A stretch of DNA of 64,000 nucleotides from Dyadobacter diqingensis (GTDB lineage Bacteria > Bacteroidota > Bacteroidia > Cytophagales > Spirosomataceae). Position numbers and translations under genes: made by a program. Below are positions 16,003-25,581 of the stretch, piece after piece; position 1 is the first letter of the stretch, and each line of letters starts with the position of its first letter. The notes beneath the pieces are model-generated. The model was not told the origin of the DNA. It worked only from the letters and a program-made list of their open reading frames with translations, and ran no database searches. The stretch covers positions 629,392 to 693,391 of the forward strand of contig NZ_JAMXKF010000002.1 in assembly GCF_024220585.1 (NCBI RefSeq), in the 5' to 3' direction.

Positions 16003-16980
16003 TCAGGCAAGGGAACGAGCTGCCAGCTGATGGAATACCCGCTCGTCCAACCGGTAACGATCATTGAGCGTCAAACTGCTGCGGGCGTTGAACAGTGCAT
16101 AATTGACGGCGTTATACATGAGCCAGTATGACGGCTCCGAACCCAGCAAACGCTCCTCCAGTCGCAGGCGGTCCTGTGCCTGTTTGGCTAACTGCACAGG
16201 AATTGGCAAAGCACGAAGCAAGCCATCATCGGCTTTTGTTACCGCTTTTTGATGGAAACTTTCGTAAACATTTGCGGTGAGTGTAGGCTTGGCACGTAAA
16301 TGCCCCGACAATAACTCATGCAGCTGCTGACGGAATAACTCCGGTGTCAACCTGCTGTGATGAATTTTTCGCACCGAAGAAGCGGGTTGAACACTTTTTT
16401 GCGCCTTTGCAGAACTTTTGAGCGACTGCTTCTTATCCTTTCCTTTGGAGAGTTCCTTTAACCAATGGCGATAAACAGATAGTTCAGCAAAAGGATCTGC
16501 CCAACCCATTAATCCATTCTGGCACAAAGCCCTGTAAAAACTGCTTCCCGGCTGTGCGGTTTCGTCAAGCATGGAAGTCAGCGTTTGTCCCTGAATACTA
16601 AACGGCGTCTTGCCATTGTAGCTATTGGTCAGAATCAGACTACGATGAAGCTGTTCACCTCCCACCGAAAGTTCCTCCGGAAAAATGATGGTAATACTGA
16701 ACTCACCCGTAGTAGTATATTTTATCTGAAGGGTATAACTTGGAAACAACTCATCCACAACCTCTCTGATGACCGCGTTGGGAATGATCGCATAATCGGC
16801 GCTCTGTATCCCAAAAATAGTTTTTCTTCCTCCATCTGGTTTCCCGACGATAATCTGCTGACGATCAGTTGCCATGATGTCATAATCCGGAAGTATATCC
16901 GCCAGCCAGACAGGCTCCACCGGGTAACATATGTCATCCCATGTGTTGGTAAAATATGGCTGTGCGCTGATGTATGTCAT
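16003..16980 (-). CDS. DUF932-like phage/plasmid-associated protein
   Basis: A 325-residue protein. The N-terminal half is beta-rich, with VGKPDGGRKTIFGIQSADYAIIPNAVIREVVDELFP and FPEELSVGGEQLHRSLILTNSYNGKTPF, resembling the DUF932 fold in which a query/response domain is followed by a helical segment. A basic linker at about 195-220 (Lys/Ser-rich) leads to a helical C-terminal half ending NAVNYALFNARSSLTLNDRY. DUF932 proteins are typical of plasmids, phages and integrative elements. No integrase, relaxase or att repeat is visible nearby, so this may be an isolated remnant. Function is unknown. Confidence 0.6.
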   Translation of the reverse strand: MTYISAQPYFTNTWDDICYPVEPVWLADILPDYDIMATDRQQIIVGKPDGGRKTIFGIQSADYAIIPNAVIREVVDELFPSYTLQIKYTTTGEFSITIIFPEELSVGGEQLHRSLILTNSYNGKTPFSIQGQTLTSMLDETAQPGSSFYRALCQNGLMGWADPFAELSVYRHWLKELSKGKDKKQSLKSSAKAQKSVQPASSVRKIHHSRLTPELFRQQLHELLSGHLRAKPTLTANVYESFHQKAVTKADDGLLRALPIPVQLAKQAQDRLRLEERLLGSEPSYWLMYNAVNYALFNARSSLTLNDRYRLDERVFHQLAARSLA

Positions 16981-17335
16981 GATTTAATTTTTTACAGTTG
17001 TAAATTTACAATTGGAATAAATGATAACAAAATTTAGTGCGTAAAATCGTGAGAACGGCACGAGTTAAGCAAAATCAGAACACAACAAAGTCTTAATTTT
17101 TATAAAACAAAAGCTAATCTTAATAAAGATTCGACGTCCCAAGGTTTGCCAAATTCTATCTTTGTAATAAGATTACTTTTCTCTAAATCAAGTGCGTCAA
17201 GATCGTGATCTTACAGCACTGAATCGCCGATTACGGGATTTCAAAAAAACATCATTGCTTCTCAGACCATCTAAATAGGATTTGAGAGAACGAGCATTTA
17301 AAAAACAGCTGGGAGGGTTTAGTAAATTTTAACTA
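16981..17335. other. AT-rich intergenic region
   Basis: About 355 bp between the DUF932-like gene and the hairpin behind the T9SS protein gene. No reading frame or repeat that I can support. Confidence 0.4.
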
Positions 17336-17373
17336 ATAATTCCCCAACTCAATCATTTGAGCCAGGGAATTAT
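17336..17373 (-). terminator. hairpin downstream of the T9SS protein gene
   Basis: A two-part stem: ATAATTCCC-type outer arms (17336-17344 with 17365-17373, 9 bp) and inner arms CTCAA/TTGAG (17048+300 region, 17348-17352 with 17357-17361), separated by a 3x3 internal loop and closed by TCAT. It lies 30 nt past the stop of the minus-strand gene. Confidence 0.6.
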
Positions 17374-17402
17374 CAAATACCGATATCGTCCTGAATAAAA
17401 TT

Positions 17403-19049
17403 TTATCTTGCTATCATCACTTTTTTTACTTGCTGTCCATCTTCTTTCAGCACCTGAACAAGAAAACTACCGACTGTATTTCCGTCAATTTGCACTTTCT
17501 CCTTATGCGCTCCTTTCCCTAAAATTCCCCTTTCCTGTAAAATCCTGCCATTCATATCAATAACTTTCAAACTGGCCTTTTTGCCCGCTTCCAGATAGAA
17601 GCTAGCAAAAAAATTACCGTTATTTGGGTTAGGAGATATGTTTAGCTCATGTTTAGAACCAGACTCCTGAGATGTTAAAACATCTATCCCAAAACGGGCA
17701 CCTGAACCATTGCTGACACATATTTTATCCTGACGGCAACTTCCTCCACCGATACCCTGAATACGAATTGTGTTACTGCCCGCATTCAAATTAACTGATA
17801 TAGTTTGCTCAGTCCAAACGATATTCCAGGAAGATGTAGCAGGTAAATTGACGGTTTGCCCGGAGCCTCCGTTGACCTGAACATTAACGATTGGAGCGGA
17901 GGATGCATAATATCGTAATTTAACGCTGTAAGTACCTGCAGCAGGTACGCCTGTTATCGCATAATCGACGTACTGACCATTGTTATTTTCGTCGCCTCTT
18001 GTCTGACCATTCGAGGCATTCGGATCGCTGGTGATGCTACCATTGCCGTTCGAAGATTCGGATTCCAGACACTGGCTGAAATTACTTGATGCAGGTTGCA
18101 TGTTTACAGCAACACTACCGCTTTTCACGTCCAAAGGACAACCGTCTTTCCAAGCTTCAACCTTAAATATGGTCGGAGAGGTAGAAGTTGGAAAACCTGA
18201 CTGATAAGCAGTAGTATTTCCAGCGCTTGTCAACCCATCGCTGGGGTACCAACGATAAGTTAAACCTACGCATCCTCCGCCAACACAATTTGCAGTTAAA
18301 GTAAAGTAAGTCCCGTAAGCTGGGTTATAATCGGTAGAAGTAAGGCTTGCGATATTATAATCACAAAAATCAGCAGGACAAGTACGCGGTTCGAGCACCC
18401 ACTTATTAGACCCATGAAGGTTCATATCAGACTGAGTGACCAAATAGATATCACTTATATTAGAGTTCGAACTACCATTTCCCCAATCCAAAGTACTACC
18501 AAATGAAAACTGTGCCCAGCCGGTAGGCGGATTCATTGGCAGCACAGGTGTTCTAATTCCATAGATTCCGGGAGAAAGGAGAATTGTCTGCCAAAGAGGA
18601 GCATCTGCCTCCGCGTTGGTGGAAGTTGCTGGTGGGAAAGTATTTTTGAGTTCCACCGCATCCCCTGCGGCCATAGACGGAGAATAATTATAGTTAATAT
18701 ATCCCCTATTAGTTCCTCCTTGAGCAACCAATTTAGTACTCGAATGACCACCGTCCAGTCTGAATACTTGATCCAAACTCCCGTTGTTAGGTTGCACTTT
18801 TAGCTTTCCATTTACATTCGTAAGAAACTTATTATTATTAGCCACTTTAAAAGCATAACAACCATTTGGTACTGTTTCAACCTGTGCAAATACCTGGCAA
18901 AAAGGAATAACAAATAGTAATAAAAAAACTATCAAAAAATGTAGTGGACGTTTAGACAAACCCATTAGACTAAAATTTTTTGACTCAAATGACAATCTGG
19001 ACAGGTCTTTTTTTTTGACCTTGAAATGAGGAGGTATTAATTTAATCAT
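17403..19049 (-). CDS. secreted T9SS protein with ricin-like and CBM6-like carbohydrate-binding regions
   Basis: A protein of about 548 residues. A strong signal peptide (LHFLIVFLLLFVIPFCQVFAQ) ends near residue 56. About 60-225 resembles a ricin-type beta-trefoil (GCYAFKVANNNKFLTNVNGK, then WQTILLSPGIYGIRT and NKWVLEPRTC). A Cys-containing Ig-like stretch follows, then a CBM6-like domain (YVDYAITGVPAAGTYSVKLRYYAS, with LNAGSNTIRIQGIGGG). The C-terminal 80 residues are a type A T9SS sorting domain (LNISPNPNNGNFFASFYL ... VIDMNGRIL ... VLKEDGQQVKKVMIAR). The start is uncertain: ATG 19049 leaves a 28-residue polar extension before the signal peptide, and ATG 18965 removes it. It is probably a surface glycan-binding protein; no catalytic domain is seen. 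Confidence 0.8.
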   Translation of the reverse strand: MIKLIPPHFKVKKKDLSRLSFESKNFSLMGLSKRPLHFLIVFLLLFVIPFCQVFAQVETVPNGCYAFKVANNNKFLTNVNGKLKVQPNNGSLDQVFRLDGGHSSTKLVAQGGTNRGYINYNYSPSMAAGDAVELKNTFPPATSTNAEADAPLWQTILLSPGIYGIRTPVLPMNPPTGWAQFSFGSTLDWGNGSSNSNISDIYLVTQSDMNLHGSNKWVLEPRTCPADFCDYNIASLTSTDYNPAYGTYFTLTANCVGGGCVGLTYRWYPSDGLTSAGNTTAYQSGFPTSTSPTIFKVEAWKDGCPLDVKSGSVAVNMQPASSNFSQCLESESSNGNGSITSDPNASNGQTRGDENNNGQYVDYAITGVPAAGTYSVKLRYYASSAPIVNVQVNGGSGQTVNLPATSSWNIVWTEQTISVNLNAGSNTIRIQGIGGGSCRQDKICVSNGSGARFGIDVLTSQESGSKHELNISPNPNNGNFFASFYLEAGKKASLKVIDMNGRILQERGILGKGAHKEKVQIDGNTVGSFLVQVLKEDGQQVKKVMIAR

Positions 19050-19524
19050 TGCTGTTTTAATTAAGTTAATGAAACAAATAGTTACAAACAATATCAATTT
19101 TATTAACAAATGGTTACAAGTCGTAAATCTACTCCTTTACTATAATATATTTTGATGATTTTTCTCAGTTAAGTACGTGAGAATATTCAAGCCATATTTT
19201 CTGACCAAACACTGAAAGATGTATTAGCGGTTATCTGATCTAATAGCGATACCCCTATCGATTTAATATATTAATAAAATTAAACCTGTATCTGTAAACG
19301 TTATCTGCATTTTGCGTCGTAAAGTAAATCGCAAGTTTAATACATGGAGCTCTGGATTTACAATTTCAACTTATTGTTTACACCAAGAACCTTTGTAATG
19401 GTTTCTAAGGGTAATCTTGAGTAGGTAAAATAAATTTCACAATCCTAGCCATACCAAACTAATGACATAGTTTTAAATTTCCGTACATTGCCGGCGTACA
19501 TTGTTCACAACGCAGCTTTAAAAA
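19050..19524. other. divergent promoter region
   Basis: About 475 bp, very AT-rich, between two divergently transcribed genes. No ORF or repeat is supported. Poly-A/T and TTTG-containing stretches suitable for Bacteroidota promoters occur, but no start can be assigned. Confidence 0.4.
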
Positions 19525-20700
19525 ATGAAATGTCTTTATCGATTAGCCCAGTCATTGTGCATTACGTTTTTTCTTTCGCACAGTATATGCGCGCAGGAAA
19601 CAGAAGGTTATAAGACAAACAGTGAGATAAAGAAAACGCTTGCTGATAGCGCGTCGATGAGTTTTCATTTCGCCGCATGGAGCTATTCTTTTATCGGAGA
19701 ATATCAAAAAGCATTATCAGCTTTTGACCGCGCGCTGGAATCGGAATCGGCGGAAGATTGTGATAACAATGTTGTGTTGAGCAATTATGAAAGCATTTCT
19801 GCAAAGGATTATATCGTCGATCAGAGTAAAAATGAACAGATTATTATTGTTAACGAGGCGCATCACCAGCCTTTACACAGGGTTTTCACAGAATCGCTGC
19901 TCGAAGGATTGTACCAAAATGGCTTTCGCTATCTGGGTCTTGAAGCACTGGCCGAAGATTCTTTGATAAATATTCGTAAGTGGCCGATGCAAAATGACGG
20001 CTACTACTCCAAAGAACCCCAATTTGGAAATATGATCCGAAAAGCGCTCAAAATCGGTTTCTTTGTCTTCGGTTATGAAGCGGATGGGAACGGAAAAATC
20101 CGGGAAATCGGACAAGCAAAAAATATTCAAAAAGTATTAAACCAAGATCCTGGTGCAAAGATTTTGCTGCATTGCGGGTTTAACCATGTAGTGGAAGGAG
20201 ACTATCCGGCCTGGGGCAAAGCAATGGCCGGTCAGCTGAAAGAACTTTCAGGCATTAACCCGCTTACCATTGACCAGGTGGAGCTCAGTGAGCATAATTC
20301 ACCAAATTTCGAATCTCCCTGTTACAAACCTGAACAGATAGATTTTTCAGCAGTTTTAATCGATAAAAAACATAAACCAGTAAATCCCGGTGCGGATTCC
20401 GCCCAGACTGATTTGCAAATAATACATCCACGGACAAAATTTATCTCCGGCAGACCCGATTGGCTCCAAAGAAACAACGCATGGAAAGTTTTTGATTTAA
20501 CCACCATAAAGTTTGATGTAAAATTCCCCTGCCTCGTTGGGGCATATTATGAAAACGAGGACGAAAACGCTGTCCCTGTTGATCAGATTGAAATAAATAA
20601 CCAGTCAGAAAAAGCACTTATTCTTCCTGCCGGAAACTTCGTGCTACGAATATCGGATCAGGAAGGAATTACGAAAACTCAGAAGATAATAGTAGAGTAA
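19525..20700 (+). CDS. secreted ChaN/erythromycin-esterase-like protein
   Basis: A 391-residue exported protein with signal peptide MKCLYRLAQSLCITFFLSHSICAQ. Residues about 45-70 look like a single TPR helix pair (AWSYSFIGEYQKALSAFDRALES). The core (about 95-260) has QIIIVNEAHHQPLHRVFTES, LYQNGFRYLGLEAL, GFFVFGYEAD and ILLHCGFNHV. This Glu/His arrangement is shared by the ChaN / TraB / EreA-like group of metal-dependent proteins. The C terminus (about 300-391) is beta-rich. A metal-binding hydrolase-like role outside the cytoplasm is possible, but the substrate is unknown and the family link is by pattern only. Confidence 0.6.
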   Translation: MKCLYRLAQSLCITFFLSHSICAQETEGYKTNSEIKKTLADSASMSFHFAAWSYSFIGEYQKALSAFDRALESESAEDCDNNVVLSNYESISAKDYIVDQSKNEQIIIVNEAHHQPLHRVFTESLLEGLYQNGFRYLGLEALAEDSLINIRKWPMQNDGYYSKEPQFGNMIRKALKIGFFVFGYEADGNGKIREIGQAKNIQKVLNQDPGAKILLHCGFNHVVEGDYPAWGKAMAGQLKELSGINPLTIDQVELSEHNSPNFESPCYKPEQIDFSAVLIDKKHKPVNPGADSAQTDLQIIHPRTKFISGRPDWLQRNNAWKVFDLTTIKFDVKFPCLVGAYYENEDENAVPVDQIEINNQSEKALILPAGNFVLRISDQEGITKTQKIIVE

Positions 20701-20738
20701 AATTCGGGAATTTTACCACATGCAATCAATGCATTCTT

Positions 20739-21029
20739 TTACCCGGTCATATTCCCTTCATCTTTATTCTTCAAATCAATATAATCCTTTGCGCTGAATT
20801 TTTGCCGCTTTAAATAATCATACAATAGTTTTAACATAAGCATTACACCCGCAATAAAAGCTCCGATAAACTTGGGGCCATACGCTCCGGGCAAATAGGC
20901 AAATGCCAGGCTGAACAATATAGTCGGCAGGTAGCCCCATATCGTTATCCTTCCTGCGTCGAGGTATATCGAAAGATAAAAACACAACAAAGTAAGAAAT
21001 ACAAAAATGATACAGGTTAAAATCATCAT
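20739..21029 (-). CDS. small membrane protein of unknown function
   Basis: A 96-residue protein with three hydrophobic helices (MILTCIIFVFLTLLCFYLSIYL, IWGYLPTILFSLAFAYLPGAYG, FIGAFIAGVMLMLKLLYDYL) and a charged tail (KRQKFSAKDYIDLKNKDEG). It is probably an inner-membrane protein. No family recognised. It is convergent with the ChaN-like gene. Confidence 0.6.
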   Translation of the reverse strand: MMILTCIIFVFLTLLCFYLSIYLDAGRITIWGYLPTILFSLAFAYLPGAYGPKFIGAFIAGVMLMLKLLYDYLKRQKFSAKDYIDLKNKDEGNMTG

Positions 21030-21208
21030 TGTGAAAATTAGTGCGTATTGATGAAGAATGTCCCTTAAAAATAAGCTTTGTCAGACAAATTTCCATCTTT
21101 TTCGCCGGAAAATTTGGGGATCATGCAAGTGTCGCAACACCATCTCCGAAATTCCGGATATGGTGCCGACGACACGAACATTACTTTTAATTTGACAATT
21201 CTAATAAC

Positions 21209-22153
21209 CTATTCCGCCCCGACAATATCAGCCAGCGCCTGAAACAAATTCATGGGATATTCGGCAATTCTGTTGCATAAATACAAATACCACTCCCTTC
21301 CGTAAACGAAGTACATTTTCGTAACATAACCCTCGTCTTTTAGGGCTGTCAGCTGCTGCGTTTGAATCCCGTAAAGACTTTCAAACTCGTAAAAAGATTT
21401 TTCCGGCTTATATTGATCGATCAGTTTTTTGACTTCCTGCTGAATCTGATGATGATGTGTTGCTATCGAACACTTATGCTGCGCCGATAAGAGCCTGTCA
21501 ACATAACCCAGGTAAGTATCGTTTAACAACTCGCCTCTCGGAATTGAAAGTCCTTCTGCGGTTTCAAAAGCACCTTTCACAATTCTGATTCTTCCCGGTT
21601 CTTTGATCAGTTCCTGAAAATCATCCTGCGTCCGGTGCAAATAAGCTTGCAGCGTAATCGCAAGATTGTCGTGGCTTTTTGAAGCATTTTTATACGTTTC
21701 GATCACATGATCGGTTTGATCCGTTCCTTCGGCACTGATGATAACCTCAATATTCCCCGTGGCAGCGGCAACGCATATTTTGTTCAGATTATTGGCACCC
21801 AAGTCACGGGAAATACCCAGTCCGATATGAGATAGATCCAGCGAAACAGTCGAGAAAAGGTTTTTATCAATAATTGCCTGACAAATGTTAACGAACTCCG
21901 CCGTGGCTTCATTGGCTTCCTCTTCCGACTTTACGTTCTCCCCCATAAACTCGATCGAACATTTGAAACCGTTTTTGTTTTCCTGAGCCACCTTTTCGGT
22001 TGTTTCCGCCAGGGTTTCTCCACCGATATACCGGTCAGCTGCTTTTCGTACGGTTTTGAACAAAACCTCGTTACCCAATAAAAAATCCTTTGCCTCCTGA
22101 TTGAGGGCCGCTTTTCGCAACGCCTGGGCGCCTGCATTCAGTAATTTATCCAT
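21209..22153 (-). CDS. proline dehydrogenase (monofunctional)
   Basis: A 314-residue FAD enzyme that oxidises L-proline to pyrroline-5-carboxylate and feeds electrons to quinone. The TIM-barrel core carries VSLDLSHIGLG, VIISAEGTDQTD, LQAYLHRTQDD, GRIRIVKGAFETAEG, FYEFESLYGIQ and the C-terminal VYGREWYLYLCNRIAEYP substrate-binding helix. Length fits monofunctional enzymes; no P5C dehydrogenase domain is attached and none is next door. Proline catabolism ends in glutamate, and glutamate dehydrogenase is encoded 6 kb away, though the two are not linked as an operon. Confidence 0.92.
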   Translation of the reverse strand: MDKLLNAGAQALRKAALNQEAKDFLLGNEVLFKTVRKAADRYIGGETLAETTEKVAQENKNGFKCSIEFMGENVKSEEEANEATAEFVNICQAIIDKNLFSTVSLDLSHIGLGISRDLGANNLNKICVAAATGNIEVIISAEGTDQTDHVIETYKNASKSHDNLAITLQAYLHRTQDDFQELIKEPGRIRIVKGAFETAEGLSIPRGELLNDTYLGYVDRLLSAQHKCSIATHHHQIQQEVKKLIDQYKPEKSFYEFESLYGIQTQQLTALKDEGYVTKMYFVYGREWYLYLCNRIAEYPMNLFQALADIVGAE

Positions 22154-22372
22154 GTGATGGCTAACAAAAATTTACAAGATATATGACCAGCTATTAAAAG
22201 TGGCTCGTAAATTAATGCTTCCAGGATTGCCGCCAACCTGCTTTTTCAGCCAGTCAGTAACTATTGACTTAAAAATTACTGACCGGAAATTTCAAAATTC
22301 AAATACTCTAACTTAAACCCGAAAAAAGAACAAACTCCTGAAATCTCCCGCGCATATCGCATTAAGCTTAAC

Positions 22373-23701
22373 TCATTTCCGAAAAACCTGCACCTCCACC
22401 CGCCTGTTTTTTATCTTGTTTTCTTCGCTGTCATTGACTGCAACCGGAGAGTCCGGGCCTTTCCAGTTAAAATCGATTTGCTGTGGCTCAATCCCTTTTT
22501 GTCTGAGATAATTCGCCACAACGCGGGCACGGTATTCAGATAAACTTACATTTAAAGCATGTTTTCCGACATTATCCGTGTGACCGGTTACCCGCACCCT
22601 ACTGTCAGGCATTTTGGTTAGGAAGCCGGAAATTGAGTCGAGCGTCAATTTTGTTTTTGTTCTTAACGCATAACTGCTCTGGTCAAAATAGAGCGTGACG
22701 TTATCAGGCGACCTGCCCGAAGTGTGATTACCGGCCGAAACAACTGTATTATCAGATTTTGGCAATGGGATATCGACATGGATCGCTCTGAAATTCAAAC
22801 CCGGCATTACGTTGAAATTTTCTTCCAAAAGCACGGTTTTGCTGCCGGCAAGAACAGCTTTGATAGTATGTTTACCCGGTTTTACATTTTTCAGCATAAT
22901 GTCCGTCCATGGTTTTCCTTTGACAAACGGCAGCCATGTCCCGGATGAATCGTTTTGCGTAATGAAATATTCCACATTCAGACTGTCAGGAGAATTTAAG
23001 GTAAGCGCAAGTATTGGTGAAACGATTTTTAACAACTTGACCTGGTAAAGATAATCTCCTGTCCTGCCAGGGTCAATTTTCAGGCCTCCGTGATAACTTT
23101 CAAATCCATCTGCGGTCACTTTCAAATCCACATCATCCAGTTCACCGACAAACGATACCATTGGCGCGCTGGCAGAATCAGTATTCAAACAATAGGTTTG
23201 CCCGCTTTTGACAAATGTCAGGCAAATTTTGGCAGTCAGTAGTTTGTTCATATAAGCATCCCGCACCTCGAAATGTGTCTGGACGGCTCCGTCGCCATTG
23301 GCGGCAACATCTGTTTTTTTGATTCCCGGTTTATAGGGACTGCCAATGAGCTGCGAGTCCAGCGCAATCATCGTCATCCCGATTTTAAATCTTTCGTTCT
23401 TTTGGTTTTTATCAGGTACAAACATGGCTGTTGAAACCGGTCGATATCCCCTGGCTTCAAAAGTAAGATGGCTTGCAGCAACAGGAATAGGCAAATCAAA
23501 TATGCCGTTTTCGTTGCTTGATCCGACGTTTAGTTTTTTCCCATCCACCAGCGCGGTTACATTTACTTTCAGATCTACACCGGTCGCAACGTCCCAGCAG
23601 CTTCCATAGATACTGATGGTATCACTGGCAAATGACGCCGGGGCCGTCGTTTGAGGCATACTGCATAGAGTCCAGAGTAATAGGAATGAAAACATAGGCA
23701 C
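22373..23701 (-). CDS. OmpA-family cell-envelope protein
   Basis: A 442-residue protein with a short signal peptide (MPMFSFLLLWTLCSMPQTTAPASFA). Beta-sandwich repeats follow: about 30-110 resembles a CarboxypepD-regulatory-like domain (GSCWDVATGVDLKVNVTALVDG, SNENGIFDLPIPVAASHLTF), and others lie at about 130-330. A C-terminal OmpA peptidoglycan-binding domain (about 335-442) contains VTLYFDQSSYALR, VRVTGHTDNVGKHALNVSLSEYRA and KNRRVEVQVFRK. It should tether the envelope to peptidoglycan. It appears monocistronic. Confidence 0.88.
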   Translation of the reverse strand: MPMFSFLLLWTLCSMPQTTAPASFASDTISIYGSCWDVATGVDLKVNVTALVDGKKLNVGSSNENGIFDLPIPVAASHLTFEARGYRPVSTAMFVPDKNQKNERFKIGMTMIALDSQLIGSPYKPGIKKTDVAANGDGAVQTHFEVRDAYMNKLLTAKICLTFVKSGQTYCLNTDSASAPMVSFVGELDDVDLKVTADGFESYHGGLKIDPGRTGDYLYQVKLLKIVSPILALTLNSPDSLNVEYFITQNDSSGTWLPFVKGKPWTDIMLKNVKPGKHTIKAVLAGSKTVLLEENFNVMPGLNFRAIHVDIPLPKSDNTVVSAGNHTSGRSPDNVTLYFDQSSYALRTKTKLTLDSISGFLTKMPDSRVRVTGHTDNVGKHALNVSLSEYRARVVANYLRQKGIEPQQIDFNWKGPDSPVAVNDSEENKIKNRRVEVQVFRK

Positions 23702-23876
23702 TTGTTTAAAATGATTTTATGTTGGGGCTATAACGCCCATTCTCCCCCTCACTTCTCAAAACTAATAAAATAGTTATTTTATTGTAGCCAGCATCCGTCC
23801 AAGTAATAATACTTTGGTGTAGGCATAAAAAATAATATATTTACTCTAAACTACTGACAACCAAACCATAGACAAC
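23702..23876. other. intergenic region
   Basis: Upstream of the OmpA-family gene. AT-rich, with no recognisable feature beyond likely promoters in both directions. Confidence 0.35.
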
Positions 23877-24041
23877 ATGGCCATCGCATTGATCATTTCC
23901 GGTTTTGTGTTAATCTGGTATTCCGCCAGAGAGCTCCGCAAGGACAAGCCCAACTGGCCCAGGGTTGCAAATAACGTACTGTTTTGGCCTCTACTTCCTT
24001 TGTTTTCCTGGTTGTTTTCTGAAAAAGACATCAACAAATAG
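23877..24041 (+). CDS. 54-residue membrane protein, short ORF
   Basis: An ATG at 23877 opens a 54-codon frame ending at the TAG at 24039-24041. The product has one clear hydrophobic helix (MAIALIISGFVLIWYSA), a basic turn (RELRKDKPNWPRVANN) and a second hydrophobic stretch (VLFWPLLPLFSWLF), then SEKDINK. The basic turn between two helices obeys the positive-inside pattern. No longer frame covers the region. Family unknown; it is divergent from the OmpA gene. It is a plausible small inner-membrane protein, but nothing beyond sequence character supports it. Confidence 0.5.
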   Translation: MAIALIISGFVLIWYSARELRKDKPNWPRVANNVLFWPLLPLFSWLFSEKDINK

Positions 24042-24581
24042 GCGTAAATCTGTGTTTGATCAAAGATTCTATCCCTGAACTATGTGCCGGAATCGGAGAT
24101 AATCCGTAAAATATTCAGCCCTTCTGTTAAACAAAACAAATACTGAAAACGCAGAACCGACCAATGTTTGCAAATTTCACAATGGCTTCGGGCGTAGTCA
24201 TCTGATGCGGTTATAACCTGAAAACCATCTGAATTTCCTGCGTTCCCGGCCAGGGCAATCACAATTATTCCAAAAACGGTTACATTTTTCCACCCATAAT
24301 TTCTTCAATATAACCTTCGGTTATAAACATTGATTATTTACTAGTAATCAATTACTTACAAAAACACATATTAGGAAAAATTATATTTTTTCTTCAATAT
24401 AAACTAAACAATCTGCCGATATTAAGAAAATCATGCTTTAAGTGGGCTTATCAGGGAGTCTTTAAGTCTTTTTAAAGCCGTTTAATTCTGTAAAATTGCC
24501 GGTCTTAAAACCATACGTTGTAAAAAAAGCTATATGTGGTACCGGGAATTGTGAATGATTCCATAAGGTACTGCAATTTCC
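24042..24581. other. long non-coding stretch
   Basis: About 540 bp without a supported gene, very AT-rich at 24300-24450. It probably holds the promoter of the AraC-type gene. No repeat or RNA element recognised. Confidence 0.4.
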
Positions 24582-25568
24582 ATGGAAGAGAAATTTCAAA
24601 AGGTAATCCTTAAAAGAATGGAGCCTGTTCAGTATGTCAAACATTTAAAAATGCACCCTGGTAGATTCCATTCGACTAAAAAAGATTACCTCTCTGACAG
24701 CCAATACGATTGGTCCGAAATATTTTATCAGCAGATCAACAAAGGATTTTGGGTATTTTCTCTGGAAACGGAAGAAAAGGCTGACACCTGTTACGTTTAT
24801 CAACCTAAGAACGCCACGAACCAATACTTTTCGATCAATTATTATGAAGCAAGGAATTCATTTGGCTATCAGCTTGGCGAAGAAATCAAATGGAATAAAA
24901 ATATCACTATTTTTAGCGGTCCTACCACGACTTACAAAATTTATATCCGAAAAAAATCGCCGGTCAAGTGTTATCGTCTTGTCTTCTCAGGCCGGTATCT
25001 AAAAAAATTCCTGAATTTTTCTGCACCTGATTCGAGACTTTTCCAACCGAGTCAGATTATTTCCACCGGAAAAGGAGATCTGGTAAGGAACACGCATGAA
25101 ATCGAAACCATGGCCCTTCAAAAGCTTCACTATCTGTTAAGACAAAATCGTTCTAACTTTAACTATAACCTTTCGCTCACAGCCAATACCCTTGACATTA
25201 CAGATTTGTTTTTTAAAATTTCCTCTACCGAATCGACCTCTGCCCGGGGGCTCAGAGCCGATGAAGAGTTAATGGCCCGGATTATTACCCAGCTTGAAAG
25301 ACAAATACAAAACAAGTTTCCGGGCATCAATGCGCTGGCAGCTGATTTTTACATTTCTCCTACCAAACTTAAAAATAGTTTTAAGAGAATTTATCAAATG
25401 ACTCCGCTGGTATATTTTCGAAAACTTCAAATGATATATGCCATTGAAGTTTTAAAAAGGAAAGAAATGACGGTCAAAGAACTGGCAATGGCGCTGGGAT
25501 TTAAAAAATCAAGTACCTTTTCTGTCTGGTTTAGAAGATATACCGGAAAACTCCCTCATGAATTATAA
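24582..25568 (+). CDS. AraC-family transcriptional regulator
   Basis: A 328-residue cytoplasmic regulator. The N-terminal 200 residues form a beta-rich ligand or dimerisation domain that I do not recognise (KKDYLSDSQYDWSEIFYQQINKGFWVFSLETE). The C-terminal AraC domain (about 235-325) has two helix-turn-helices: NALAADFYISPTKLKNSFKRIY and MTVKELAMALGFKKSSTFSVWFRRYTG. The stop is 13 nt before the receiver-domain gene, so the two are probably co-transcribed and may act in one pathway. Confidence 0.88.
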   Translation: MEEKFQKVILKRMEPVQYVKHLKMHPGRFHSTKKDYLSDSQYDWSEIFYQQINKGFWVFSLETEEKADTCYVYQPKNATNQYFSINYYEARNSFGYQLGEEIKWNKNITIFSGPTTTYKIYIRKKSPVKCYRLVFSGRYLKKFLNFSAPDSRLFQPSQIISTGKGDLVRNTHEIETMALQKLHYLLRQNRSNFNYNLSLTANTLDITDLFFKISSTESTSARGLRADEELMARIITQLERQIQNKFPGINALAADFYISPTKLKNSFKRIYQMTPLVYFRKLQMIYAIEVLKRKEMTVKELAMALGFKKSSTFSVWFRRYTGKLPHEL

Positions 25569-25581
25569 ACTCAACTTATAG

